DNA of 64,000 bases from the NCBI RefSeq assembly GCF_049651805.1, contig NZ_JBASCU010000048.1, forward strand, positions 62,001-126,000, given 5' to 3'. This DNA comes from Pseudolysinimonas_A sp049651805 (GTDB lineage Bacteria; Actinomycetota; Actinomycetes; Actinomycetales; Microbacteriaceae). The position numbers were made by a program, and so were the translations under genes. Below are positions 8,701 through 17,233 of the stretch, piece after piece (position 1 is the stretch's first letter; every line of letters begins with the position of its first letter). Under the pieces are notes generated by a model. It did not search any database, was not told the origin of the DNA, and worked only from the letters and a program-made list of their open reading frames with translations.

Positions 8701-10034
8701 CACCGACTCCGGGCGCCGACCTGTTGCAGCCGAGTTCCCGGTGGCGCAACTGGGGTCGCTCCGCGGCGGCCGAGCCGGTTCACCTCGCCCGGCCCTCGAG
8801 CGTCGACGACGTCGTCGCCATCGTTCGCGCCGCCGCCGAGCGTGGGCTCGCCGTCAAGGCCGTCGGCGCCGGCCACAGCTTCACCGACATCGCCGCGACC
8901 CCCGGCGTGCTGATCGAACTCGACGGGTTGCAGGGAGTGCTCGGCGTCGACGCGGCGCGCAAGCGGGTGCGGGTCGCCGCAGGCACGCGGTTGTGGCGAC
9001 TCGGTCCGGCCCTGCGAGCGCACGGCCTCGCCCTGGAGAACATGGGCGACATCGACCGTCAGTCGATCGCGGGGGCGACCTCCACCGGCACCCACGGCAC
9101 CGGCCGGCGGTTCGGCGGGCTCGCGACCCAGATCACCGCGGCGACCCTCGTCACCGGTCGCGGCGAGGTGCTGCGGGTCGACGACGCGCACCGGCCTGAG
9201 CTGCTGCCGGCCGTGCGTCTCGGACTCGGCGCTCTCGGCATCCTCGTCGAGGTCGAACTGCAGTGCGTCGACGCGTTCCTGCTGCGTTCGGTCGACCATC
9301 CCGCCCCGTTCGACGAGGTGCTCGACGGATGGGACGAGCGCACCCGCGAAGCCGACCACTTCGAGTTCTATTGGTGGCCGCACACCGACCTGGCGATGAC
9401 CCAGACCAAGACGAGGCTGCCGATCGACACTCCGCACCGCCCGCCGGGACGGCTCGCTCTATGGGCCGAGCGTCGACTGCTCGAAAACGACGCGTTGCGG
9501 TTGCAGCAGGCGGTGGGGCACAGCATCCCCGCCCTCGTGCCGCCCCTCAGCCGGCTCGCGACGAACGTCTACGGCGACGGGGAGCGCACGAGCGTCTCCT
9601 ACGAGATCTATGCCAGCCCGCGGCTGGTGCGCTTCCGGGAGAGCGAGTACGCGATCCCGCTCGACGCTCTGCCGCAGGCACTGCGTGATGTGCGCGGCCT
9701 CGTCGAACGCAACGGCTGGCGCATCTCGTTCCCGGTCGAGGTGCGCGCGGCCGCGCCCGACGAGAACTGGATGTCGACCGCCTACCAGCGCCCGAGCGCC
9801 TACATCGCGGTGCACCGCTACTTCCGCGACGACCCGTCCGCGTACTTCCGGGCGTTCGACGCGCTGATGCGCACGTACGACGGGCGTCCGCACTGGGGCA
9901 AGATGCACGACCGCACCGCCGACGACCTCCGGCCCGCCTACCCGCGCTTCGACGACTTCCTCGCGGTGCGCCGCGAACTCGACCCCGACCGCCGCTTCGC
10001 GAATCGCTACCTCGACCGGGTTCTCGGCCCGTGA
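8697..10034 (+). CDS. D-arabinono-1,4-lactone oxidase-like FAD enzyme
   Basis: The 445-residue protein belongs to the vanillyl-alcohol-oxidase superfamily. It has an N-terminal PCMH-type FAD domain with AVGAGHSFTD near residue 60, whose histidine is the usual covalent flavin attachment site, then GATSTGTHGTGRRFGGL for FAD binding. A C-terminal ALO domain ends with PHWGKMH, the conserved HWGK motif of aldonolactone and alditol oxidases. Such enzymes oxidise sugar lactones or polyols with oxygen, producing hydrogen peroxide. The GTG at 8697 overlaps the previous stop. It closes the TetR-led operon and is followed by a large palindromic repeat that may end transcription. Confidence 0.85.
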   Translation: MTPTPGADLLQPSSRWRNWGRSAAAEPVHLARPSSVDDVVAIVRAAAERGLAVKAVGAGHSFTDIAATPGVLIELDGLQGVLGVDAARKRVRVAAGTRLWRLGPALRAHGLALENMGDIDRQSIAGATSTGTHGTGRRFGGLATQITAATLVTGRGEVLRVDDAHRPELLPAVRLGLGALGILVEVELQCVDAFLLRSVDHPAPFDEVLDGWDERTREADHFEFYWWPHTDLAMTQTKTRLPIDTPHRPPGRLALWAERRLLENDALRLQQAVGHSIPALVPPLSRLATNVYGDGERTSVSYEIYASPRLVRFRESEYAIPLDALPQALRDVRGLVERNGWRISFPVEVRAAAPDENWMSTAYQRPSAYIAVHRYFRDDPSAYFRAFDALMRTYDGRPHWGKMHDRTADDLRPAYPRFDDFLAVRRELDPDRRFANRYLDRVLGP

Positions 10035-10046
10035 TGGTCACCGCTC

Positions 10047-10152
10047 GGTGGTCGAGTAGCGCCCGAAGGGCGCGTGTCGAGACCTTCGGTGCGGGCTTCT
10101 CGGGGCTGGGTCTCGACACGCGTCGCCCTGCGGGCGCCGCTACTCGACCACC
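10047..10152. repeat. Paired palindromic repeat (REP/BIME-like), two facing copies
   Basis: The left copy (10047-10084) reads GGTGGTCGAGTAGC, a small hairpin GCGCCC-gaa-GGGCGC, then GCGTGTCGAGACC. An inverted copy occupies 10109-10152, ending GCTACTCGACCACC. The two outer arms are complementary, so the whole 106 bp can fold into one long cruciform. The same unit recurs at 13599, 14649, 14700, 18482 and 35740. It separates the oxidase operon from the glycosidase genes. Confidence 0.85.
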
Positions 10153-10164
10153 GAAAGCCTCACC

Positions 10165-11571
10165 ATGACGCCCGAGGAGGTTGCCGCGCTGATGCGACCG
10201 GACTTCGTGTTCGGGGTGGCGTCGGCGGCGGCTCAGATCGAAGGGGCCGCCGACGAAGACGGACGCACCCCGTCGACCTGGGATGTCTTCGCCGCCCAGC
10301 CCGGAACCATCAGCGACGGGTCGACGCCCGCGGTGACGACGGATGCCTACCACCGCTTCGACGACGACCTCGCGCTGATGCGTGACGTGGGCGTCGACGC
10401 CTCCCGGTTCTCGCTGTCGTGGTCGCGACTCATGCCGGATGGTCGCGGGCCGGTGAACCCGAAAGGCGTCGCCTACTACGACCGGGTCATCGACGGCCTG
10501 CTCGAGGCGGGCATCCGCCCCGTCGTGACGCTGTTCCATTGGGATACCCCGGCCTCGCTCGAGGAGCGAGGCGGCTGGCTGCGCCGCGACACCGCCTACC
10601 GGTTCGCCGAGTTCGCCTCGGCCGCGGGGCACGCGTTCGGGGATCGCGTCGCCGACTGGATCACCCTCAACGAACCGACGACGGTCATGCTCGACGGCTA
10701 CGCACTCGGGGTGCATGCGCCGGGTCGCGCGAAACTGTTCGGCGCGATCCGGGCGGTGCGCACCATCCTGCTCGCCCACGGGCTCGCCGTCGATGCCTTG
10801 CGCGCGGTTCCGGTCACGGGTCGCATCGGCATCACGAACGTGCACACGCCTGTCGAGTCGGCAAGCGCTGCCCGCGAAGATCACGACGCGGCCGACCTCT
10901 TCGACTTCGTGCACAACCGGCTGTTCGCCGATCCGGTGCTGTTGGGGCGGGATGCCGAGCTGCCGCGTGGCGCGCAGGGCATCGACCGGCTGGGGCTGCA
11001 CATCCTCTCCCGCCTGGGGCGCGACCGTGCGGTCATCTCGCGCCCGCTCGACTTCTACGGGCTCAACTACTACTTCCCGACCCGGATCGCGGCCGGCGCC
11101 GACCCGGAGGGCCGCACCCCCGACGGCGCGACCGAGGCGATGAAAGACGTGCCGTTCCGGCTGGAGCGGTTTCCCGAGCATCCCGTCACCGGGTTCGACT
11201 GGCCGATCGACCCGTGCTCGCTCGGAGTCGTCATCGACCGTATGGTCGAACGCTACGGCGACCGGCTCCCTCGCATTCTGATCACCGAGGGGGGCGCGAG
11301 CTTCCCCGACGAGATCGCGCCCGACGGCACCGTCGACGATTCCGCCCGGGTCGACTATCTCGCCCGCCACGTGGCGATCGCGGCGGCGCGGCCCGAGGTC
11401 GATGGCTACTTCGTCTGGACCTTCGTCGACAACTGGGAATGGGCGGCCGGGTTCACCCAACGCTTCGGGATGGTGCACCTCGACACCGAGACCCTGGTGC
11501 GCACGCCGAAGAGTTCGTATCACTGGTTCCGCGCCGTGCAGCAAGCGCGAAGCCGCGAGGCACCAAGCTAG
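10165..11571 (+). CDS. Family 1 glycoside hydrolase (beta-glucosidase type)
   Basis: A 468-residue cytoplasmic GH1 enzyme with no signal peptide. GH1 landmarks are FVFGVASAAAQIEG at the N-terminus, the acid/base motif TLNEP (Glu170), LNYY near 300, and the nucleophile segment ILITEGGAS (Glu375), followed by WTFVDNWEWAAGF near 414. The nucleophile motif has ITEGG where the family usually has ITENG; the glutamate is kept. Retaining beta-glycosidases of this type cleave glucosides, galactosides or other disaccharides after uptake. A second GH1 gene starts 5 nt after this stop, so they form a tandem pair. Confidence 0.9.
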   Translation: MTPEEVAALMRPDFVFGVASAAAQIEGAADEDGRTPSTWDVFAAQPGTISDGSTPAVTTDAYHRFDDDLALMRDVGVDASRFSLSWSRLMPDGRGPVNPKGVAYYDRVIDGLLEAGIRPVVTLFHWDTPASLEERGGWLRRDTAYRFAEFASAAGHAFGDRVADWITLNEPTTVMLDGYALGVHAPGRAKLFGAIRAVRTILLAHGLAVDALRAVPVTGRIGITNVHTPVESASAAREDHDAADLFDFVHNRLFADPVLLGRDAELPRGAQGIDRLGLHILSRLGRDRAVISRPLDFYGLNYYFPTRIAAGADPEGRTPDGATEAMKDVPFRLERFPEHPVTGFDWPIDPCSLGVVIDRMVERYGDRLPRILITEGGASFPDEIAPDGTVDDSARVDYLARHVAIAAARPEVDGYFVWTFVDNWEWAAGFTQRFGMVHLDTETLVRTPKSSYHWFRAVQQARSREAPS

Positions 11572-11575
11572 TGAC

Positions 11576-12961
11576 ATGACACCCGAAGAGCTGGCGGCGA
11601 AGCTGCCGCCGGGCTTCGTGCTGGGAGTGAGCACCTCGGCGTACCAGATCGAAGGCGGCGCCGACGAGCGCGGCCCCGCCGGGTGGGATCGCTTCGCGGC
11701 CGACCCCGGCGTCGTGCTCGACGGGTCGAACGCCTTGGTGGCGGCCGACCATTACAACCGGATGCCGGAAGACGTCGCGCTGATGAAAGACCTCGGGGTC
11801 GACGCCTACCGGTATTCGATCTCCTGGCCGCGCGTGCAACCGGGCGGCAAGGGACCGGCCAACCCCGAAGGCGTCGCCTTCTACGACCGGTTGCTCGACG
11901 AGTTGCTCGCCGCCGGCATCCGCCCGATGGCGACCATCTACCACTGGGACACGCCCCTCGAGATCGATGAGGCGGGGGGCTGGGTCAAGCGCGACACCGC
12001 GTACCGCTACGCCGAGTACGCGCGGCTGTGCGGCGAGGCGTTCGGCGATCGGGTCGCCGACTGGGTGACGATCAACGAACCGGCGACTCTCGCCCTGGAG
12101 GGGTACACGCTCGACGTGCACTCGCCAGGCACGGCGCTCTGGGTCGCCGGAGCCCGTGCCGCCCACCACATGCTGCTCGGTCACGGCCTCGCCGTGCGCG
12201 CGCTGCGCGAGGTTCCGGTGAAGGGCCGCATCGGCATCTCGAACGCCCACACTCCCGTGTTCGCGGCGACCTCCAAATGGCGCGACCGGTTCGCGGCGCG
12301 CAACTTCGACATCCTCTGCAACCGGGTCTTCGCCGACCCGGTGCTGCTCGGCAAGCGCCCACCGGGCCTCGTGGGGCTCGGGGTCCGGCTGGCGGCGTTA
12401 CCGCACTGGGGCGACCGCAAGATCATGCGCGAGCCGATCGACTTCTACGGGGTGCAGTACTACTTTCCGAGCAAGGTGGCCGCCGGGCCTCCGCACGTCA
12501 AGGTCGGCACCCACGACGGTCACTCGAAGGCGATGGTCGACCTGCCGTTGCGGCTGGAGCCCTGGCCGGAGTACGGGGTGACCGGTTTCGGGTGGCCCGA
12601 CTCGCCCGACCTGCTGCCGGTGCTGCTCGGGCAGTTCGCCGACCGTTATGGCGGGCGCCTGCCCCCGCTGATCTTCACCGAAGGCGGTGCGAGCTACCCC
12701 GATCGCCCGCAGCCCGACGGCAGCGTCGACGACGACCATCGCATCGAATACCTCGAGAGCCACATCAGCGCGGCAGTCGACCACGTGCCCGGAGTCGAGG
12801 TCGAGGGCTACTTCGTGTGGTCGTTGCTCGACAACTTCGAGTGGGCCGCCGGCTACACCCAGAAGTTCGGTCTCATCGCCGTCGACCCCGAGACGCAGGA
12901 GCGCCGCCCGAAGTCGTCGTTCGACTGGTATCGCAGCGTTCTCGCTGCACGTGAGCGTTGA
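11576..12961 (+). CDS. Family 1 glycoside hydrolase, tandem paralogue
   Basis: The 461-residue second GH1 enzyme has the same layout as its neighbour: FVLGVSTSAYQIEGG, acid/base TINEP, and nucleophile segment LIFTEGGAS, again with GG in place of the common NG. The C-terminus has WSLLDNFEWAAGYTQKFGL. I start at ATG 11576, five bases after the previous stop; the open frame upstream is a shadow of the first gene. The two proteins are clearly homologous but well diverged, which suggests an old duplication or paired recruitment with different substrate ranges rather than a recent copy. Confidence 0.9.
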   Translation: MTPEELAAKLPPGFVLGVSTSAYQIEGGADERGPAGWDRFAADPGVVLDGSNALVAADHYNRMPEDVALMKDLGVDAYRYSISWPRVQPGGKGPANPEGVAFYDRLLDELLAAGIRPMATIYHWDTPLEIDEAGGWVKRDTAYRYAEYARLCGEAFGDRVADWVTINEPATLALEGYTLDVHSPGTALWVAGARAAHHMLLGHGLAVRALREVPVKGRIGISNAHTPVFAATSKWRDRFAARNFDILCNRVFADPVLLGKRPPGLVGLGVRLAALPHWGDRKIMREPIDFYGVQYYFPSKVAAGPPHVKVGTHDGHSKAMVDLPLRLEPWPEYGVTGFGWPDSPDLLPVLLGQFADRYGGRLPPLIFTEGGASYPDRPQPDGSVDDDHRIEYLESHISAAVDHVPGVEVEGYFVWSLLDNFEWAAGYTQKFGLIAVDPETQERRPKSSFDWYRSVLAARER

Positions 12962-12982
12962 TCGGGGCCTATGATGGCGGGC

Positions 12983-13549
12983 ATGGAGATCCTCATCGTC
13001 GTCGCAGTCATCGTGCTGCTCGTCGTCATCGTCGGCGGCTACCTCTGGGCGACCTACAACGGCCTCGTCCGGCTCAACGTCCGCGTCGATGAGGCGTGGA
13101 GCGACATCACGGTGCAGCTCAAGCGGCGCGCCGACCTCATCCCGAACCTGATCGAAGCGGTCAAGGGCTACGCCGCCCACGAGAAGCAGGTCTTCGAGAA
13201 CGTCACCAAGGCGCGAGCGGCAACTGTCAGCGCTCAGACCCCGGCCGAGGCCGGTGCGGCCGAGAACATGTTCCAGCAGGCGCTCAAGAGCCTGTTCGCG
13301 GTCGCCGAGGCGTACCCGCAACTGCAGGCCAGCCAGAACTTCCTCCAGCTGCAGGGTGAACTGGTCGACACCGAAGACAAGATCCAGGCCTCGCGCCGGT
13401 TCTACAACGGCGGCGTGCGCGAGCTGAACACCAAGATCAAGGTGTTCCCGAACACGCTGTTCGTGCGCAGCCTCGGCTTCACCGAGCGCGAGTTCTTCGA
13501 GGTCGACGAGCCGTCGGCGATCGCCGAGCCGCCGAAGGTGCAATTCTGA
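12983..13549 (+). CDS. lemA: LemA family protein
   Basis: A 188-residue LemA protein has a single N-terminal membrane helix (IVVAVIVLLVVIVGGYLWATYNG), the conserved LVRLNVRVDEAWSDITVQLKRR that follows it, and a long helical body facing outward. Start choice: TATGAT at 12970-12975 lies 7 nt before ATG 12983, matching the leaderless promoter pattern of this window; the ATG at 12971 falls inside that box. LemA proteins commonly sit beside HtpX-like membrane proteases, as here (htpX starts 124 nt downstream). Their molecular role is unclear. Confidence 0.88.
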   Translation: MEILIVVAVIVLLVVIVGGYLWATYNGLVRLNVRVDEAWSDITVQLKRRADLIPNLIEAVKGYAAHEKQVFENVTKARAATVSAQTPAEAGAAENMFQQALKSLFAVAEAYPQLQASQNFLQLQGELVDTEDKIQASRRFYNGGVRELNTKIKVFPNTLFVRSLGFTEREFFEVDEPSAIAEPPKVQF

Positions 13550-13568
13550 TTCGAGTTGACACGAGCGG

Positions 13569-13640
13569 GCGCCCCCAAGGGGCGCACGCACGCGTCAAGG
13601 TCGAGTAGCGCCCGGCGAATGCCGGACGCGTGCCGAGACC
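13569..13640. repeat. Hairpin plus one palindromic repeat unit
   Basis: GCGCCCC-caa-GGGGCGC (13569-13585) forms a tight hairpin just after lemA and may terminate it. A degenerate repeat unit follows (13599-13640), beginning GGTCGAGTAGCGCCCGGC and ending GCGTGCCGAGACC, with its own small central hairpin. Together they fill the lemA-htpX gap. Confidence 0.7.
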
Positions 13641-13672
13641 CCCCGAACCCATGAAGAACTGAAGCCCGACCC

Positions 13673-14563
13673 ATGTACTCCGCAATCGCGAAGAATAAGC
13701 GCAACACGATCCTGATCATCATCCTGTTCATGGTGATCATCGCCGCGCTCAGCGCCATCCCCGCCTACATCTACGGCGACTGGTCGATCTCGATCATCAC
13801 CGTGGTCATCGCGGCGGCGTACGCGCTCTTCCAGTACTTCATGGCGACCCGGCAGACGCTTGCCCTCGCCGGCGCTCACCAGATCGAGAAGCGCGACGAG
13901 CCGCGGCTGTACCGCATCGTCGAGAACCTCGCGATCACCGAAGGCATGCCGATGCCGAAGGTGTACGTCATCAACGACCCGGCGCCGAACGCGTTCGCCA
14001 CGGGCCGTGACCCCGACCACGCCGTCGTCGCGGCGACCACCGGGCTGCTCGAGATCATGACCGACTCCGAGCTCGAAGGCGTCATGGCGCACGAGATGGG
14101 TCACGTCAAGAACTACGACATCCGCGTCTCGCTCATCGTGTTCGGTCTGGTGATCGCGATCGGTCTCATCGCCGACATCATCTTCCGCATGATCTTCTGG
14201 GGCGGGCGCGGTCGCAACAGCAACATCGGCGGCCCGGCCGCTCTGGTCGTGCTCGCGATCGGCATCGTCGCGGCCATCCTCGCCCCGATCGTCGCGGGGG
14301 TCGTGCAGGCGGCGGTGTCGCGCCAGCGTGAGTACCTCGCGGATGCCACCGGCGCCCTGACGACCCGGCATCCGGAAGCGCTCGCCTCCGCGCTCGAGAA
14401 GCTCGCCGCCTACGGGCGTCCGGTCGCGCGCACCAACACGTCGATGTCGCACCTCTGGATCTCCGACCCGAACCGCCCCGGCTTCCTCTCGCGGATGTTC
14501 GCGACCCACCCGCCGATCCCCGACCGGGTCGCCCGCCTCCGCGGAAACGCCACGCGCTTTTAG
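13673..14563 (+). CDS. htpX: HtpX-like M48 zinc metalloprotease
   Basis: This 296-residue membrane protease has two N-terminal helices (residues about 16-36 and 39-58), the zinc motif HEMGH within VMAHEMGHVKNYD (near 140), two more helices (about 155-210), and the third zinc ligand in REYLADATGA. HtpX-type enzymes degrade misfolded membrane proteins during envelope stress. The C-terminal TSMSHLWISDP and FATHPPIPDR are typical of the family. It lies directly after lemA with a palindromic repeat between them. No stress-specific promoter was identified. Confidence 0.93.
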   Translation: MYSAIAKNKRNTILIIILFMVIIAALSAIPAYIYGDWSISIITVVIAAAYALFQYFMATRQTLALAGAHQIEKRDEPRLYRIVENLAITEGMPMPKVYVINDPAPNAFATGRDPDHAVVAATTGLLEIMTDSELEGVMAHEMGHVKNYDIRVSLIVFGLVIAIGLIADIIFRMIFWGGRGRNSNIGGPAALVVLAIGIVAAILAPIVAGVVQAAVSRQREYLADATGALTTRHPEALASALEKLAAYGRPVARTNTSMSHLWISDPNRPGFLSRMFATHPPIPDRVARLRGNATRF

Positions 14564-14648
14564 CCGCGCCGCCGCTCCTGCGGCGCGGGCCGCTCCGCGG
14601 TACGAGCGCGGTCGCACCGCTTCGCGGGGTTCCACCCGCCGTCACCTC

Positions 14649-14735
14649 GGTGGGCGAGTAGGCCGCGAAGCGGCCGTGCCGAGACCCCCGCCGCCTGGTC
14701 GCGACATGCGCCTTCGGCGCTACTCGACCATCGAG
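14649..14735. repeat. Two facing palindromic repeat units
   Basis: A forward unit (14649-14686) has central hairpin GGCCGC-gaa-GCGGCC, and an inverted shorter unit (14700-14735) has GCGCC-ttc-GGCGC. The inverted unit runs into the 3' end of the glycosylase gene and supplies its last codons and stop. The pair lies between the convergent htpX and glycosylase genes, a position suited to a bidirectional terminator. Confidence 0.8.
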
Positions 14736-15928
14736 AGCGGGGTGTGCAGGGCGGCCGCGAGATTGTGCGCGAGATCGCCGCGGTCGACCACGAGGATGTC
14801 GCCGAGCCCCTGCCATTCCGCGAGTTCTCGTAACACGGGCACCAGTCGCTCCTCGACACCACGGGGGACGTCGGCTTCCCGCCACGCCGACTGCACGCGC
14901 AGCACGCCCGCCTGCCGGTCGCTCTTGAGGTCGATGCGGCCGACGATCTGGTCGTCGACGAGCGCGGGAAGCGTGTAGTAGCCGTAGATGCGCTTCGGGG
15001 CGGGGGTGTAGATCTCGATGCGGTAGCGGAAGCCGAACATCCGCTCGGTGCGCTCGCGTTCCCACACGACCGGGTCGAACGGCGACAACAGCGCGGCCGT
15101 TTCGATGCGACGAGGGATGCGGGCACCGGTCGCGAGAAACGCCGGAGCCTTCCAGCCCTCGACGTCCACCCGCTGTACTTCGCCGGCATCCGCCAACTCG
15201 TTCAGAAACCGGGTCGCGGTCGCCACGTAGAGCCGGTAGTAGTCGGCGACGTCTTTCGCCGTGCCGATGCCGTGGGCGTGGATCGCCCGACGCACGAGTT
15301 CGCGGTGGGCGTCGTCGATCGGCACCTCCGCGTCGAGCAGTGCCGGCGGCAGGATCTGCTCGGGCAGCGCGTACACCCGCTCGAAGCCCTTGCGTCCCGC
15401 GGTCACGACGTCACCGAAGACGAACAGGAGCTCGAGCGCCTCCTTGATGTCGGAGAGCCCCCACCACGGGCCGCGGCGCACGTTCTCGTCGTGTTCGATG
15501 TCGCTCGCCGCCATCGGGCCGTTGGTGCGCAGCTCGTCCAGCACGAAACGCATCATCTGCGGATGCTCGGCGACCCAGCTGCCGGGCTTGGTGTACTTCT
15601 CGCGCATCCGCGCCATCCGCCACTTCCACAAACCCCAGTCGTCGCGCGGGACGAACGTCGCGACGTGCGCCCAGTACTCGAGATAGGGCGCCTTGGGCCG
15701 CAGTGTCAGCCGGTCGAGCAGCGCTTTGTCGTACGGCCCGAGGCGCGCGACGACGGGCAGATAGTGGCTGCGCTCGAACACGTTGACCGAGTCGATCTGC
15801 AGCGTACCGAGGCGCTGCAGGAGCAGGTTGAGCTGGCGGGTACCGACCGTGGACGGGCGCGGGATGCCGAAGCCTTGAGCCGCGAGGGCGATGCGGCGAG
15901 CACTTGCCGCCGAGATGGTCTCCGGCAC
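14720..15928 (-). CDS. YcaQ/AlkX-like winged-helix DNA glycosylase (HTH_42)
   Basis: The 402-residue protein belongs to the HTH_42 family, built of tandem winged helices, which includes AlkZ and E. coli YcaQ (AlkX). These glycosylases remove bulky alkylation and interstrand crosslink adducts. The active-site strand reads LGTLQIDSVNV (QID at 44-46), the QxD form of YcaQ rather than the QxQ form of AlkZ. Supporting motifs are ARLGPYD, EYWAHVA and LLSPFDPVVWER. The start is GTG 15928, with TAGGGT 6 nt upstream, a leaderless pattern. Its stop is contributed by a palindromic repeat. The function is by homology to YcaQ; the crosslink activity here is inference. Confidence 0.8.
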   Translation of the reverse strand: MPETISAASARRIALAAQGFGIPRPSTVGTRQLNLLLQRLGTLQIDSVNVFERSHYLPVVARLGPYDKALLDRLTLRPKAPYLEYWAHVATFVPRDDWGLWKWRMARMREKYTKPGSWVAEHPQMMRFVLDELRTNGPMAASDIEHDENVRRGPWWGLSDIKEALELLFVFGDVVTAGRKGFERVYALPEQILPPALLDAEVPIDDAHRELVRRAIHAHGIGTAKDVADYYRLYVATATRFLNELADAGEVQRVDVEGWKAPAFLATGARIPRRIETAALLSPFDPVVWERERTERMFGFRYRIEIYTPAPKRIYGYYTLPALVDDQIVGRIDLKSDRQAGVLRVQSAWREADVPRGVEERLVPVLRELAEWQGLGDILVVDRGDLAHNLAAALHTPLSMVE

Positions 15929-16009
15929 GCTTCGACCCTAGTGACCGCCCCAGACATCGCCTCCAAGGGGCCCGCCGGCCGCCCTGCCGCGAATGCCTAG
16001 ACTGAGCGG

Positions 16010-17233
16010 GTGGCCCGAGCCGACGACACCGCTGAGCGCCCTGCGCCGCGCAAGCGTTCCCACCGGGCGGCGCCCGTTGCGGATGCACCCGGCCCGGCGA
16101 ATCCAGACGATCTCGTCCCCCCGGCGATGCGCATCGCCGCAGCTTGGTCGTGGCGCATCCTCGTCGTCGCGGGAGTGGTCGGCCTCGTCGGCTTCCTCAT
16201 CGTGCAACTGCGGCTCGTCGCCATCCCGTTCTTCGTCGCACTGCTGCTCGCCGCGCTGTTGGTGCCGTTCTCGGCCTGGCTTCAGCGCAAGGGCTGGCCG
16301 AAGTGGCTCGCCGTCGCCGTCAACGAACTCGCCGTCATCGCGGTGGTCGCGGGGCTGATCACGGTCGTCGTCATCCAGGTGCGCAGCGGGTTCCCCGATC
16401 TGCAACGGCAAACGCTCGAGAAGTACGAGGATTTCAAGGACTTCCTGCTCGCGTCGCCGCTTCACCTCACGGAATCCGACATCGAGGGGTATTTCGAGGG
16501 TCTGATCACCTCGATCAGCGACGACACGACTGCCCTCGTCGAGCAGGGTCTCGACCTGGCGTCGGTGGGCGGTCACATCCTCGCCGGCACGCTGCTCGCG
16601 CTGTTCGTGACCCTGTTCATCCTGATCGACGGTCGCGGCATCTGGAACTGGGTTGTGAAAGTGTTCCCGCAGCGGGCGCGGCCCGCGATCATCGGGGCAG
16701 GTGAAGCCGGTTGGCTGACCCTCTCGGTGTTCGTGCGCGTGCAGATCTTCGTCGCCGCGATCGACGCAGTCGGCATCGGCCTCGGGGCCTTCATCCTCGG
16801 TCTGTTCTACGGCGGCTTCCCGCTCGTCATCCCGATCGCGATCGCTGTCTTCCTCGCGTCGTTCATCCCCGTCGTCGGCGCCGTCGTCTCCGGCGGCCTC
16901 GCCGTGTTCGTCGCCCTCGTCTACCTCGGGCCGGTGCCGGCCCTCATCATGCTCGGCATCGTGATCTTGGTGCAGCAGCTCGAGGGCCACGTGTTGCAGC
17001 CTCTCCTCGTGGGAGCCGCCGTCAAGGTGCACCCGGTCGCGGTGGTGCTGGCCGTCGCCACGGGTGGATTCGTCGCCGGCATCCCGGGCGCGTTGTTCGC
17101 GGTGCCGCTCGTCGCCGTGCTCAACGTCATGATCGGCTACATCGCCCGCGAAGACTGGCGCACCAACCCACATCCGAGTGTCGCCGACGTGACGTCGCCG
17201 ATTACCATTCCGAGGCGGCGTCGTGAGGGCTGA
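16010..17233 (+). CDS. AI-2E family membrane transporter
   Basis: A 407-residue integral membrane protein with a charged N-terminal tail (about 45 residues), three helices, a periplasm-facing central region (about 125-180), and five further helices. The segment FIPVVGAVVSGG near 285 and the C-terminal VQQLEGHVLQPLLVGAAVKVHP are the hallmark of the AI-2E transporter family. Despite the name, members export varied substrates or exchange cations, so the substrate is open. TAGACT at 15998-16003 sits 6 nt before the GTG start, implying a leaderless transcript. The gene overlaps the threonine ammonia-lyase gene by 11 bases. Confidence 0.88.
   Translation: MARADDTAERPAPRKRSHRAAPVADAPGPANPDDLVPPAMRIAAAWSWRILVVAGVVGLVGFLIVQLRLVAIPFFVALLLAALLVPFSAWLQRKGWPKWLAVAVNELAVIAVVAGLITVVVIQVRSGFPDLQRQTLEKYEDFKDFLLASPLHLTESDIEGYFEGLITSISDDTTALVEQGLDLASVGGHILAGTLLALFVTLFILIDGRGIWNWVVKVFPQRARPAIIGAGEAGWLTLSVFVRVQIFVAAIDAVGIGLGAFILGLFYGGFPLVIPIAIAVFLASFIPVVGAVVSGGLAVFVALVYLGPVPALIMLGIVILVQQLEGHVLQPLLVGAAVKVHPVAVVLAVATGGFVAGIPGALFAVPLVAVLNVMIGYIAREDWRTNPHPSVADVTSPITIPRRRREG

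Noticed and set aside
9547..11634. A 695-codon minus-strand frame over the lactone oxidase and GH1 genes
   Set aside because: It spans an intergenic palindromic repeat and three real genes, and has no recognisable domain.
10165..12961. The two GH1 genes as one frameshifted gene
   Set aside because: Each has its own complete set of GH1 motifs, start and stop.
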